A DNA stretch of 32,779 nt from Butyrivibrio sp. (GCA_024690485.1 JAILPB010000003.1:1-32779), one strand, 5' to 3'. Counted from the stretch's first letter, positions 25,586-32,531 are shown. The notes: generated by a model not told the origin, from the sequence alone. Made by a program: numbers and translations.

Positions 25586-25650
25586 AAGTCCATTAGTCTT
25601 AGGATTCATTCGAAATAGAGGGAAAGACAAGAGGAATCCTTATTAAAAGG

Positions 25651-25690
25651 AAAATAGGATCATCGGCATTAAATCCGGTGATCCTATTTT
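25651..25690. terminator. bidirectional terminator between ldt-like and xre genes
   Basis: AAAATAGGATCATCGG (25651-25666) pairs with CCGGTGATCCTATTTT (25675-25690) over 16 bp (one G-U) with an 8-nt loop. A-runs and T-runs at the ends let it work on both strands. It overlaps the stop codon and last codon of the XRE gene. Confidence 0.88.
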
Positions 25691-26109
25691 CTTTCCTGTG
25701 AAAGTAAGAATTGTATATACTCTGAAACTGATGCTCTGTGTTCTTTGCTTAGCTTTTCATAACCAAAAAGCACATCTATCTGATCTTTTCTGAGATCCTT
25801 AGTGTTTTCTGATCCTGCAAAGGAAAGAAACTCTGCTTCTTCCAGCGTTCTTGCCGTTGCGGAGGGTGAATCGTAGAATATTTCATTATCTAAGGGAACC
25901 GCCAGTTCCATAAGTTCATCAAGGGTAAGATTATAGAAATGAGCCAGTTTAAAGCCTGCTATGATACTGAGCTTTCTTTTTCCTGTTTCATATAGATTGT
26001 AGGTTGGCTGTGTTACGCCTATATTAGCTGCTACATCTTCCTGAGTATAATTATGAGCTATACGAAGTTCCTTAAGTTTGTTGGCAACAAGCTCGTTTTC
26101 GTTAATCAT
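25684..26109 (-). CDS. XRE-family (Cro/CI-type) DNA-binding regulator
   Basis: A 141-residue protein with an N-terminal helix-turn-helix: LKELRIAHNYTQEDVAANIG, then TQPTYNLYETGKRKL. An acidic C-terminal part follows (LDNEIFYDSPSATARTLEEA, ending SEYIQFLLSQERK), which may be for dimerisation or ligand sensing. The frame extends to a GTG at 26119-26121, but that overlaps the Shine-Dalgarno sequence GGAGGTGA, so the ATG at 26107-26109 is preferred. It is divergent from the Fe-S scaffold-like operon with 413 bp between the starts, and may control the candidate small RNA or that operon (inference). Its 3' end lies in the shared terminator. Confidence 0.88.
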   Translation of the reverse strand: MINENELVANKLKELRIAHNYTQEDVAANIGVTQPTYNLYETGKRKLSIIAGFKLAHFYNLTLDELMELAVPLDNEIFYDSPSATARTLEEAEFLSFAGSENTKDLRKDQIDVLFGYEKLSKEHRASVSEYIQFLLSQERK

Positions 26110-26244
26110 AGAAGTAATCACCTCCGTGGTATTAGTCTATACGATTTTGGGGAGGCGATTATTACAAATGGATATACGTTTATATCGGTTTGCAATAAAT
26201 GGTCGAAATTGAAATTGCAGGGGGGAGTTAGTATATAATAAGAC

Positions 26245-26312
26245 CTATAAAAACTCTAAGAGAGTAAGATGTATGACCCAAAGTCACTGTGTTTTTGGCT
26301 TTGGCTTTTTTT
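26245..26312 (+). ncRNA. candidate small RNA of about 68 nt
   Basis: TATAAT (26234-26239) predicts a start near 26245, and the transcript would end at the terminator at 26278-26312. The RNA would contain one small hairpin (ACTCT-AAG-AGAGT) plus the terminator stem. No -35 at the best spacing is seen (TTGAAA at 26209-26214 is 19 bp away), so the promoter is the weak point. It might instead be an attenuated leader of the downstream operon. Confidence 0.4.
26278..26312 (+). terminator. strong intrinsic terminator upstream of the Fe-S scaffold-like operon
   Basis: CCAAAGTCA (26278-26286) pairs with TGGCTTTGG (26296-26304), 9 bp with one G-U and a 9-nt loop, then C and seven T (26306-26312). It lies over 200 bp before the next start codon, with no plus-strand ORF before it. 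Confidence 0.8.
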
Positions 26313-26359
26313 AGGCGAAATTTTAATCAATATTTTATAACCAAAACCGTCTACAAAAC

Positions 26360-26388
26360 TTGATAAAAAAGCTGATTTTTGATAGTAT
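26360..26388 (+). promoter_or_regulatory. promoter of the NifU-like/GGGtGRT operon
   Basis: TTGATA (26360-26365), a 17-bp spacer and TAGTAT (26383-26388). The start near 26395 leaves a leader of about 128 nt. Confidence 0.6.
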
Positions 26389-26400
26389 CACAGTTGTAGC

Positions 26401-26414
26401 GTGAAATTTTTCAC
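26401..26414. promoter_or_regulatory. palindromic operator candidate just after the predicted start
   Basis: GTGAAA-TT-TTTCAC is a perfect palindrome in its arms. It fits the core of the Rex redox operator (GTGAA-N4-TTCAC) and also 9 of 10 positions of a CRP/FNR-family site (TGTGA-N6-TCACA). Position just after the predicted start suggests repression. The cognate regulator is not proven. Confidence 0.5.
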
Positions 26415-26522
26415 ATGAAAAAAGTTTACAATAAGATTTCAATATTAAGCTACATGTAACTTTCAGAGACGGCATATATCACATTTATACTCTGAATTAC
26501 TACATAATCTAAGGAGGTTTCT

Positions 26523-27215
26523 ATGATTTACTCAACAGAAGTAAAAAATATGTGTCCCGTAACACAAGGGGTACATCATGGCGCTGCTCCCATTCCTGAA
26601 GAGGCAAAGTGGGTTCAGTCCAAAGAGATTAAGGACATTTCCGGTTATACACATGGTATCGGCTGGTGTGCTCCTCAGCAGGGTGGTTGTAAGCTTTCCC
26701 TCAACGTTAAGGAAGGTGTTATCCAGGAGGCTCTTGTAGAGACAATCGGATGCTCAGGTATGACTCACTCAGCTGCTATGGCTGCAGAGATTCTTCCCGG
26801 TCTTACAGTTCTTGAAGCATTAAATACTGACCTTGTATGTGATGCTATCAACACAGCTATGAGAGAGCTGTTCCTTCAGATCGTTTATGGTAGAACACAG
26901 TCTGCATTCTCTGAGGATGGACTTCAGATCGGTGCCGGCCTTGAGGATCTTGGTAAGGGATCACGTTCAATGGTTGGTACAACATATGGAACACTTGACA
27001 AGGGACCTCGTTATCTTGAGCTTACAGATGGTTACATCACAGACCTTGCTCTTGATGAGAATGATGAGATCATTGGATACAAGTATGTTAACTTTGGTAA
27101 GATGATGGACTTCATCAAGGCTGGTGACGATGCTAACACAGCTATTGAGAAGGCTAAGGGACAGTATGGTCGTGTAGCTGATGCTGCTAGATTCATCGAT
27201 CCCAGAAAACAGTAA
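26523..27215 (+). CDS. NifU/IscU-like iron-sulfur scaffold-type protein
   Basis: A 230-residue cytoplasmic protein related to the NifU N-terminal/IscU scaffold family, of the type found next to GGGtGRT proteins in anaerobes. Cysteines at 11, 49, 56, 77 and 106 are spread as in a cluster-binding protein; ETIGCSGMTHSAAMAAEI resembles the IscU GC-x-AxxxS region. It lacks the ordinary IscU length and ends with a C-terminal extension (YVNFGKMMDFIKAGDDANTA). AAGGAGG before the ATG and biased codons (CGT, GGT, AAG) indicate strong expression. It is 21 bp from the GGGtGRT gene and surely co-transcribed. Whether it builds clusters for general use or for its partner is unknown. Confidence 0.82.
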   Translation: MIYSTEVKNMCPVTQGVHHGAAPIPEEAKWVQSKEIKDISGYTHGIGWCAPQQGGCKLSLNVKEGVIQEALVETIGCSGMTHSAAMAAEILPGLTVLEALNTDLVCDAINTAMRELFLQIVYGRTQSAFSEDGLQIGAGLEDLGKGSRSMVGTTYGTLDKGPRYLELTDGYITDLALDENDEIIGYKYVNFGKMMDFIKAGDDANTAIEKAKGQYGRVADAARFIDPRKQ

Positions 27216-27236
27216 TAAGGTAAGGAGGAAAAAATA

Positions 27237-28256
27237 ATGGCTTTATTTGAATCATATGAAAGAAGAGAGCCCCAGATCCTGGCTTGCCTTAAGGAGTATG
27301 GAATCTCTTCAATTGAAGAATGTAAAGATATTACAATGGCAGCAGGCATTGATGTATACAGCCTCATCGAAGGCATTCAGCCTATCTGCTTTGAAAATGC
27401 TAAGTGGGCTTACACAGTAGGTGCTGCTATCGCAATCAAGAAGGGATGCCGCAAGGCTGCAGACGCTGCAGCAGCAATCGGTATCGGTCTTCAGGCTTTC
27501 TGTATCCCCGGATCAGTTGCTGATCGTCGTAAGGTAGGTCTTGGCCATGGTAACCTTGGTAAGATGCTTCTTGAAGAGGACACAGAGTGCTTCGCATTCC
27601 TTGCTGGTCACGAGTCATTCGCTGCAGCTGAGGGTGCTATCGGTATCGCTGAGAAGGCTAACAAGGTTCGTCAGAAGCCTCTTAGAGTTATCCTTAACGG
27701 TCTTGGAAAAGACGCTGCACAGATCATTTCCCGTATCAACGGCTTCACATACGTAGAGACACAGGATGACTACTACACAGGTGAGGTTAAGGAAGTATTC
27801 AGAAAGTGTTACTCCAAGGATGCAAATTCACCTCGTGCAAAGGTTAACTGCTACGGCGCTAACGATGTACAGGAAGGTGTTGCTATCATGTGGAAGGAGA
27901 ACGTTGACGTATCTATCACAGGTAACTCAACTAACCCTACAAGATTCCAGCATCCTGTTGCAGGAACATACAAGAAGGAGCGTACAGAGGCTGGCAAGAA
28001 GTACTTCTCAGTTGCTTCAGGCGGCGGCACAGGACGTACACTTCACCCAGATAACATGGCAGCTGGCCCAGCTTCCTATGGTATGACAGATACTATGGGA
28101 CGTATGCACTCAGACGCTCAGTTCGCAGGTTCTTCATCAGTTCCTGCTCACGTTGAGATGATGGGTCTTATCGGCGCTGGTAATAACCCTATGGTTGGTA
28201 TGACTGTATCTACAGCCGTATCCATCGAGGAAGCTGCTAAGGCCGGAAAGTTTTGA
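27237..28256 (+). CDS. GGGtGRT family protein
   Basis: A 339-residue protein with the name-giving motif GGGTGRT at 262-268 (SVASGGGTGRTLHPDN), another glycine-rich stretch GLGHGNLG (101-108) and several cysteines (17, 29, 51, 71, 89, 118, 191, 205). I recognise it as the GGGtGRT family, found mainly in anaerobes beside a NifU-like protein; no biochemical role is known to me. AAGGAGG stands before the ATG. Codon choice is strongly biased (many CGT, GGT, AAC and AAG codons), more than nearly all neighbours, which points to an abundant protein. The glycine-rich motifs and cysteines would suit a nucleotide- or Fe-S-binding enzyme, but this is inference. Its stop codon begins a long palindrome. 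Confidence 0.9.
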   Translation: MALFESYERREPQILACLKEYGISSIEECKDITMAAGIDVYSLIEGIQPICFENAKWAYTVGAAIAIKKGCRKAADAAAAIGIGLQAFCIPGSVADRRKVGLGHGNLGKMLLEEDTECFAFLAGHESFAAAEGAIGIAEKANKVRQKPLRVILNGLGKDAAQIISRINGFTYVETQDDYYTGEVKEVFRKCYSKDANSPRAKVNCYGANDVQEGVAIMWKENVDVSITGNSTNPTRFQHPVAGTYKKERTEAGKKYFSVASGGGTGRTLHPDNMAAGPASYGMTDTMGRMHSDAQFAGSSSVPAHVEMMGLIGAGNNPMVGMTVSTAVSIEEAAKAGKF

Positions 28257-28301
28257 CCATAATCACTTAGCGAGGTATTATCGAGCTTAGTGAGTATGGT
28301 C
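28255..28301 (+). other. long hairpin starting in the GGGtGRT stop codon
   Basis: GACCATA (28255-28261) pairs with TATGGTC (28295-28301). TCACT (28263-28267) then pairs with AGTGA (28089+200 = 28289-28293), and AGC (28269-28271) with GCT (28285-28287), with single A-G and T-T mismatches between. TATGGTC also occurs in the second 46-bp repeat (28363-28369), so the left arm has two possible partners. Confidence 0.6.
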
Positions 28302-28338
28302 GTTCGGGCGAGCAACTTGTTGCGAGAGCCGAACTTCC
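28293..28338 (+). repeat. 46-bp structured repeat, copy 1
   Basis: It is identical to 28361-28406 except for two positions. It folds as GTTCGG (28302-28307)/CCGAAC (28329-28334) with an inner GCAAC-TT-GTTGC (28312-28323), a CUUG-type loop. The two differing positions, G28306 and C28330, pair with each other. Confidence 0.85.
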
Positions 28339-28360
28339 TTATTCTTCTGGAATACACAGC

Positions 28361-28406
28361 AGTATGGTCGTTCTGGCGAGCAACTTGTTGCGAGAGCAGA
28401 ACTTCC
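28361..28406 (+). repeat. 46-bp structured repeat, copy 2
   Basis: Second copy of the repeat, 68 bp downstream of copy 1. Its only differences are T28374 and A28398, which pair in the stem, replacing the G-C pair of copy 1. The stem is thus kept by compensatory change. Confidence 0.85.
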
Positions 28407-28418
28407 ATTTGATAGGAC

Positions 28419-28613
28419 GCTCGGGTCTGAAAGTATAATTGTTTTCTCACTGTTCCTTTGTGGGAATTCATGGTAAAAAAATTAAGAGCTACCTTTCTAT
28501 GTTTTTATAATTGGAAAAACATAAACAGAAAGGTAGCTCTTTCTTTTTTTACTCATGAATTTACCCACTCGTCACAATGATTCGAAAACAATTATAGCTT
28601 TTCAGACCCGCGC
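28419..28613. repeat. 195-bp imperfect foldback (inverted-repeat) element
   Basis: The two halves are inverted copies over most of their length. CGGGTCTG (28422-28429) matches CAGACCCG (28603-28610). TATAATTGTTTTC and GAAAACAATTATA follow inward, then GTGGG/CCCAC, AATTCATG/CATGAATT and TAAAAAAA/TTTTTTTA, and finally the central 14-bp terminator stem. Differences are small insertions and scattered mismatches. It may be a MITE-like element that has taken on a terminator role. Confidence 0.75.
28485..28550 (+). terminator. very stable terminator for the GGGtGRT operon
   Basis: AGAGCTACCTTTCT (28485-28498) pairs perfectly with AGAAAGGTAGCTCT (28527-28540). An inner TGTTTTT/AAAAACA extends it, and TTCTTTTTTT (28541-28550) follows. 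Confidence 0.93.
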
Positions 28614-28751
28614 TGTGCTTCTTCAGGCGAAAGCTTTTTCCGGCGCGCTGTGATGGAATGTAGGTTTATGAATGAGGATAGGTAGTGAGAGATAGGAAAA
28701 ATTGTGGAGATGGAGTTATTTTTAGGATGTAAGAAAAATGTGAAGGTGGTG
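28614..28751. other. non-coding spacer between the two foldbacks
   Basis: I see no supported gene here. CGCGCTGTG occurs twice (28609-28617 and 28644-28652), the first copy overlapping the end of the left foldback. The rest is purine-rich on the plus strand without clear structure. The minus-strand frame across it is probably spurious. Confidence 0.45.
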
Positions 28752-28970
28752 GAGCTACGGACAAATGGAAGGCGGTAGAAAAGAATAAGTATATTTGCGA
28801 GGCATTGCAAGGAGCAGATGAGACACTTAAGCAGGAAAAAGGGAAAGATCGATTTCTTTGAACTACGTGAAATGAGATCTTTCCCTTTTGAATGCTTTAG
28901 AGTCTCACTGCGAAGGCGCAGCGAGCAAATATACTTATTTTTCTATCCCCCTTCCATTGTCCGGCTACAT
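28752..28970. repeat. 219-bp imperfect foldback (inverted-repeat) element
   Basis: A second foldback with a different sequence. AATAAGTATATTTGC (28784-28798) matches GCAAATATACTTATT (28925-28939). Outside it CGGACAAATGGAAGG is nearly inverted as CTTCCATTGTCCGG. Inside, GATGAGAC and TTAAGCA correspond to GTCTCAC and TGCTTTA. The centre is a 14-bp perfect stem. A small hairpin CTGCG-AAGG-CGCAG (28908-28921) sits in the right arm. Confidence 0.72.
28836..28889 (-). terminator. terminator for the minus-strand GGDEF genes
   Basis: AAAAGGGAAAGATC (28837-28850) pairs with GATCTTTCCCTTTT (28876-28889). On the minus strand the second arm ends in TTTTT (complement of 28836-28840), giving a terminator about 84 bp after the GGDEF stop codon. 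Confidence 0.65.
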
Positions 28971-28972
28971 TT

Positions 28973-30421
28973 CTAGCGGCGTTTTTCCGGGTGCTTTTCG
29001 TAGTAGGCGTCTTTGTCTTTGTACATGCGCTCATCGGCATAACGAAGAGCGAGACGAAGATTGCCGCTGGATTCGTCGTGATAGTGGCCAACAGCGAAGC
29101 ACAGCCAGTCAGGATCACAGGCTTCTTCCCGTAGTTCTTTGATCTTTTCTTCGAATTCTTCTTCGCTGCTTTCGAGAGAGATGATTGTAAACTCGTCTCC
29201 GCCGGCTCTGAAGATCAGGTCATCTTCAAATATTTCTTTGAGAAGATTGGCAGCGTCTTTAAGAAGTCTGTCACCATCATTGTGACCGTCTTTATCATTG
29301 ATTGTTTTAAGACCGTTGAGGTCACAGAAAGCAACTGAAAATGGTACGGGATGAAGTTTTAACTTTGTTGAAAGCTCATCTACATGAGTGTTCATGCAGT
29401 TTCTGTTATAAACGCCGGTGAGGATATCCACGTTACTGAGATACTCGAGCTTTTGCAGGAATGTGTAGTTTGCTATTTCTGCAGTTAAAAAGAAAGAGAG
29501 CAGTTCCACTGTTTCTTTTATCCTGACAAGAGAAGATACATCAAAGTTTGTGATGTATAAATATCCTATAATGTCACCCTGACGGACAAACGGAACAAGG
29601 CAGAGACTTTCAACATCATTCTCGCGGAGGGTACGAACCCATTCCGGAGCTTTCTTTTCCAAAACTCTGATATCGTGCTCGTCCTTGATAATGATATCGT
29701 TTGTGTTCTGACAAAGTGCCTCCCAACTTTCAACTATTTCATATGGGAATTTGGAAAAGACTTTTTTGATATCTTTATCATTGTTTCTTACATCGACACT
29801 CACTACTTCAAAGGTGCGAGCTTCTTTATCAATGGTAACAATGCTGGCAGCATAGGAGTCAGTGTACTCGCGAAGGTCTCTTGTGACATTTTCCATGCTT
29901 TCATGGAACTCTTTCTCATTTCGAAGTTCCAAACAGGACTTAATGACAAAACTTGCAATATCGGGTGAGACAGTTGCAAATTTGCCGGTATCCATTTCTT
30001 TATTGAGCGTGTAAGAAAATTGACAAAAACGGATATTGGGATCATCGCTTTCTTCTGCTATCGGATTTATTATATCCTGAGTCCAAAAACCATATATCTT
30101 TGTCGTATCTACATAGGTGTTGATGAATTGTCCATCCCAAGCTGCTTTAAGACATACTGCTTCAAAATTCGGCTCTTTTGGCAAATGTTGGTTATAGAGC
30201 TGGCCTTCAATTTTACTTTCTGCATCTTCAAATGGAATGCTCTGATCATTTTCACCACTCATAAAAATTTCGTAGTAATTCTTTTTTAAAGGCTCATTTA
30301 TGGCAACAAAGCGCATTTCACCACAACTGCCATCAGGGAGCTTTTCTACAGACATGATGGTACTGGGAATAGGAGATAAGCTTAAGTATTCTTTTAGCCT
30401 CTTGTATTTTTCGCTTGTCAT
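28973..30421 (-). CDS. GGDEF-domain diguanylate cyclase with N-terminal sensory region
   Basis: A 482-residue soluble protein likely to make c-di-GMP from two GTP. A novel or PAS-like N-terminal region (1-150) and a GAF-like region (about 165-315, with GDIIGYLYITNFD) precede the GGDEF domain (about 325-475). The active-site blocks are intact: FCDLNGLKTINDKDGHNDGD (365-384) and RAGGDEF (405-411). The inhibitory RxxD site is not present five residues before GGDEF, so product inhibition through it is not expected. There is no membrane segment. The start lies one base after the stop of the upstream paralogue, so the two are translationally coupled. Its C-terminus ends against the foldback element, whose centre acts as its terminator. 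Confidence 0.93.
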   Translation of the reverse strand: MTSEKYKRLKEYLSLSPIPSTIMSVEKLPDGSCGEMRFVAINEPLKKNYYEIFMSGENDQSIPFEDAESKIEGQLYNQHLPKEPNFEAVCLKAAWDGQFINTYVDTTKIYGFWTQDIINPIAEESDDPNIRFCQFSYTLNKEMDTGKFATVSPDIASFVIKSCLELRNEKEFHESMENVTRDLREYTDSYAASIVTIDKEARTFEVVSVDVRNNDKDIKKVFSKFPYEIVESWEALCQNTNDIIIKDEHDIRVLEKKAPEWVRTLRENDVESLCLVPFVRQGDIIGYLYITNFDVSSLVRIKETVELLSFFLTAEIANYTFLQKLEYLSNVDILTGVYNRNCMNTHVDELSTKLKLHPVPFSVAFCDLNGLKTINDKDGHNDGDRLLKDAANLLKEIFEDDLIFRAGGDEFTIISLESSEEEFEEKIKELREEACDPDWLCFAVGHYHDESSGNLRLALRYADERMYKDKDAYYEKHPEKRR

Positions 30422-30422
30422 A

Positions 30423-31811
30423 TTATTTCACCATTTCAGGATGCTTAAAATAGAAATCTTCTTTGAATTCTTGCTCATACTCACTGGCAAATCGCATTGC
30501 TGTGTGAATATTTCCTTCGGCCATATCGGTAAAATAGCCTACTGTGAAGTAAACCCACTCTGGGTCACTGGCCTTTTCCTTTAGTTGTTTGATCTTTTCT
30601 TCGAACTCTTTATCTGTTGTTCCGGTGGAAATAATTGCAAATTCATCTCCGGAGGATCTGTATACAAAATCATTTTCGAATACTTCCCGAAGAATTTTAC
30701 CGGCATCGCTAAGGAGGTTATTTCCTGCATCATGTCCCTGCTTGATATTTATATTCCTAAGGGTGTTGAGGTTACAGAAAGCAACGCTGAAAGGTGCTTT
30801 GCTCTGCTTAAGCTCAATTGCAAGTTCATCAACCTTGGCGTTCATGGCATTTCTGTTCAGTACGCCGGTCCTCTGATCAAGAGAACTGGTGGCTTTGAGT
30901 TTATCGACAAATATGTGGTGAGCAACTTCCGAAGTGAGGAAAAATGAAACCATCTCTATTGTGTCTTTAAATCTTGAAAGCTGTGATATATCAAAGTTGG
31001 TAATATAAAGGTAACCGATTACCATATTCTGATGGATGAAAGGAGACAGGCAAAGGTTTTTTACATCATTGTCGCGAAGAGTTTTAACCCATTCGGGAGC
31101 CTTTTTTTCTATATCGCATAAGTCTTCCTCATTTCGGATGATGATGCAGTCGGTTCCGGAAATAAGAGTTTCCCAGGATTCCACTACCTCATAAGGAATA
31201 GTTGAAAAAACTTCATGCAGATTCTTGGTATTGTTTCGAACACTTTCACTGATAACTTCAAATTGGAAAAGATCCTTTGAAACTGTCATGATTGAAGCTG
31301 CAAAAGAATCTGTGAATTCACGGATGTCTCTTGTAACAGTGGTCATGGCAGAATAGAAATCTTCTTCCTTTCGAAGATTGATGCAGGTTCTTATCACAAA
31401 GCTTGCAATATCAGGGGAAATAATGGAGTACTTGCCGGAGTCCATTTCTTTGCTCAGGTTATATATGAACTGGCAGTAACCGATCTTTTCATCGCCGTTA
31501 TTTGAAATCGGAATAATGATATCTTCAGTCCAGAATCCATAGAGCCTTGTAGTGTCTATGTAGGCGTGGTAGTGCTCATTGTTCCATGCTGCTCTGAATA
31601 CTATATCCTCGAATTTGGGATCTCTTGTCAGCTTTGCATTGTAAGGAAGTCCTTCAACATTTTCACCTGTCATGCTGAAATTCTTGTTGGTTGCAACCAT
31701 GATAATATCTCCGCAGCTTCCGTTATCTTTTTTCTCTACAGAAAAAATGCAGCTTGGCATATTGCACATATCTACGATAGTTTTAAATGTCGAATAATCG
31801 TAACCTGACAT
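30423..31811 (-). CDS. degenerate GGDEF paralogue of the following gene
   Basis: A 462-residue protein with the same layout as its neighbour and strong similarity along the whole length (shared SPDIASFVI, EFTDSFAASI, KKAPEWVKTLRDNDV and IGYLYITNFD), so the pair arose by tandem duplication. The GGDEF domain is altered: SGDEF (387-391) instead of GGDEF, Asn347 in place of the metal-binding Asp (FCNLNTLR), and GHDAGN instead of GHxxGD. Catalysis is doubtful. It may dimerise with the intact enzyme as a regulator or act as a receptor (inference). GGAGGG precedes the ATG on the minus strand, and TATAAT (complement of 31867-31872) is a probable -10. It is the first gene of this two-gene unit. Confidence 0.9.
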   Translation of the reverse strand: MSGYDYSTFKTIVDMCNMPSCIFSVEKKDNGSCGDIIMVATNKNFSMTGENVEGLPYNAKLTRDPKFEDIVFRAAWNNEHYHAYIDTTRLYGFWTEDIIIPISNNGDEKIGYCQFIYNLSKEMDSGKYSIISPDIASFVIRTCINLRKEEDFYSAMTTVTRDIREFTDSFAASIMTVSKDLFQFEVISESVRNNTKNLHEVFSTIPYEVVESWETLISGTDCIIIRNEEDLCDIEKKAPEWVKTLRDNDVKNLCLSPFIHQNMVIGYLYITNFDISQLSRFKDTIEMVSFFLTSEVAHHIFVDKLKATSSLDQRTGVLNRNAMNAKVDELAIELKQSKAPFSVAFCNLNTLRNINIKQGHDAGNNLLSDAGKILREVFENDFVYRSSGDEFAIISTGTTDKEFEEKIKQLKEKASDPEWVYFTVGYFTDMAEGNIHTAMRFASEYEQEFKEDFYFKHPEMVK

Positions 31812-31866
31812 TTTTTACCCTCCGAAGACTGACTATAAAAAACGACATAGCGATTAAAATTCTACT

Positions 31867-31872
31867 ATTATA
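31867..31872 (-). promoter_or_regulatory. -10 element for the two GGDEF genes
   Basis: The complement reads TATAAT, about 56 bp before the start codon of the first GGDEF gene. The -35 is weak. A similar TATAAT (32003-32008) on the plus strand probably serves nfeD. Confidence 0.4.
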
Positions 31873-32049
31873 TAATAACACATTGATATCTAAAATACAT
31901 TTATTTGTGTTTGGGAAATTATGAAAACCTTATAAATTTAGCGTGAATAAAGACATGCATGTTTGCTTAAGAAACTATCTTCCTTGTTCCTGAAGAATGC
32001 ATTATAATAAAATCATGTATTGTTCTGCAATCATGAGGAGGTGATGTGT

Positions 32050-32493
32050 ATGACGCTTATTTCATCGGCCGTGATCTGGCTGGTTGCTGCCATAGTTCTT
32101 GCAGTAATTGAACTTTCCACTATGGGACTTATTACCATATGGTTTGCCATTGGCGCTGTTGTGGCAATGCTTGCAGCACTTATCGGTGCAAATATCTGGG
32201 TGCAGCTTATTCTTTTTATCATTGTATCCATTATTGTTCTTGTAGCTGTACGTCCATTGGCTGAGAAGTATGTGAACAGAAATGTCAAGAAAACCAATAT
32301 CGATGCAGTCATAGGCAAAAAGCTTGTGGCCAAAACCGATATTGACAATCTTAAAGGAAACGGCAAGGTAGACTATGAAGGATCCACATGGCTTGCTGCA
32401 ACAGAAAGCGATGAGGAGAGAATAGCTGCCGGAGAAGAGGTAGTGGTAGTCAAGGTACAGGGGGCCAAGCTGATAGTCAGGAAGGCCGTTTGA
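32050..32493 (+). CDS. NfeD family membrane protein
   Basis: A 147-residue short-form NfeD protein. It has hydrophobic segments at about 5-25, 27-45 and 50-68, with typical VIELSTMGLITIWFAIGAVV, followed by a soluble C-terminal OB-fold domain (about 80-147; VIGKKLVAKTDI, VDYEGSTWLAATE, VVVVKVQGAKLIV). NfeD proteins pair with SPFH/stomatin-like proteins in membrane microdomains, and the gene next to it is exactly such a protein. An in-frame TTG (32020) and an ATG at 32044 are less likely; AGGAGG (32036-32041) is 8 nt before the ATG at 32050. TATAAT at 32003-32008 is a plausible -10. Confidence 0.9.
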   Translation: MTLISSAVIWLVAAIVLAVIELSTMGLITIWFAIGAVVAMLAALIGANIWVQLILFIIVSIIVLVAVRPLAEKYVNRNVKKTNIDAVIGKKLVAKTDIDNLKGNGKVDYEGSTWLAATESDEERIAAGEEVVVVKVQGAKLIVRKAV

Positions 32494-32531
32494 TCTGTAA
32501 ACAAAAAAGTATTGTTAAGGAGGGAAAATTT

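Larger units (their letters stand above)
26110..26522. other. 413-bp divergent intergenic region
   Basis: It lies between the XRE gene (minus) and the NifU-like gene (plus). From left to right it holds the XRE ribosome-binding site, a TATAAT at 26234-26239, a small hairpin ACTCT-AAG-AGAGT, and a strong terminator at 26278-26312. These are followed by a good promoter at 26360-26388, a palindrome at 26401-26414 and about 110 nt of leader ending in AAGGAGG. I see no coding frame of useful length. Confidence 0.65.

Noticed and set aside
28293..28406. CRISPR-like repeat pair
   Set aside because: Only two copies occur, the repeats are 46 bp with long internal palindromes, the 22-bp gap is too short for a typical spacer, and no cas genes are present.
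28592..28810. 72-codon minus-strand frame between the two foldbacks
   Set aside because: It overlaps palindromic arms, has no good ribosome-binding site on the minus strand, and the basic, low-complexity product resembles translated repeat sequence.
28255..28970. Mobile element with transposase
   Set aside because: Although the palindromes look MITE-like, I found no transposase frame and no clear target-site duplication in this window, so a mobile origin remains only a possibility.
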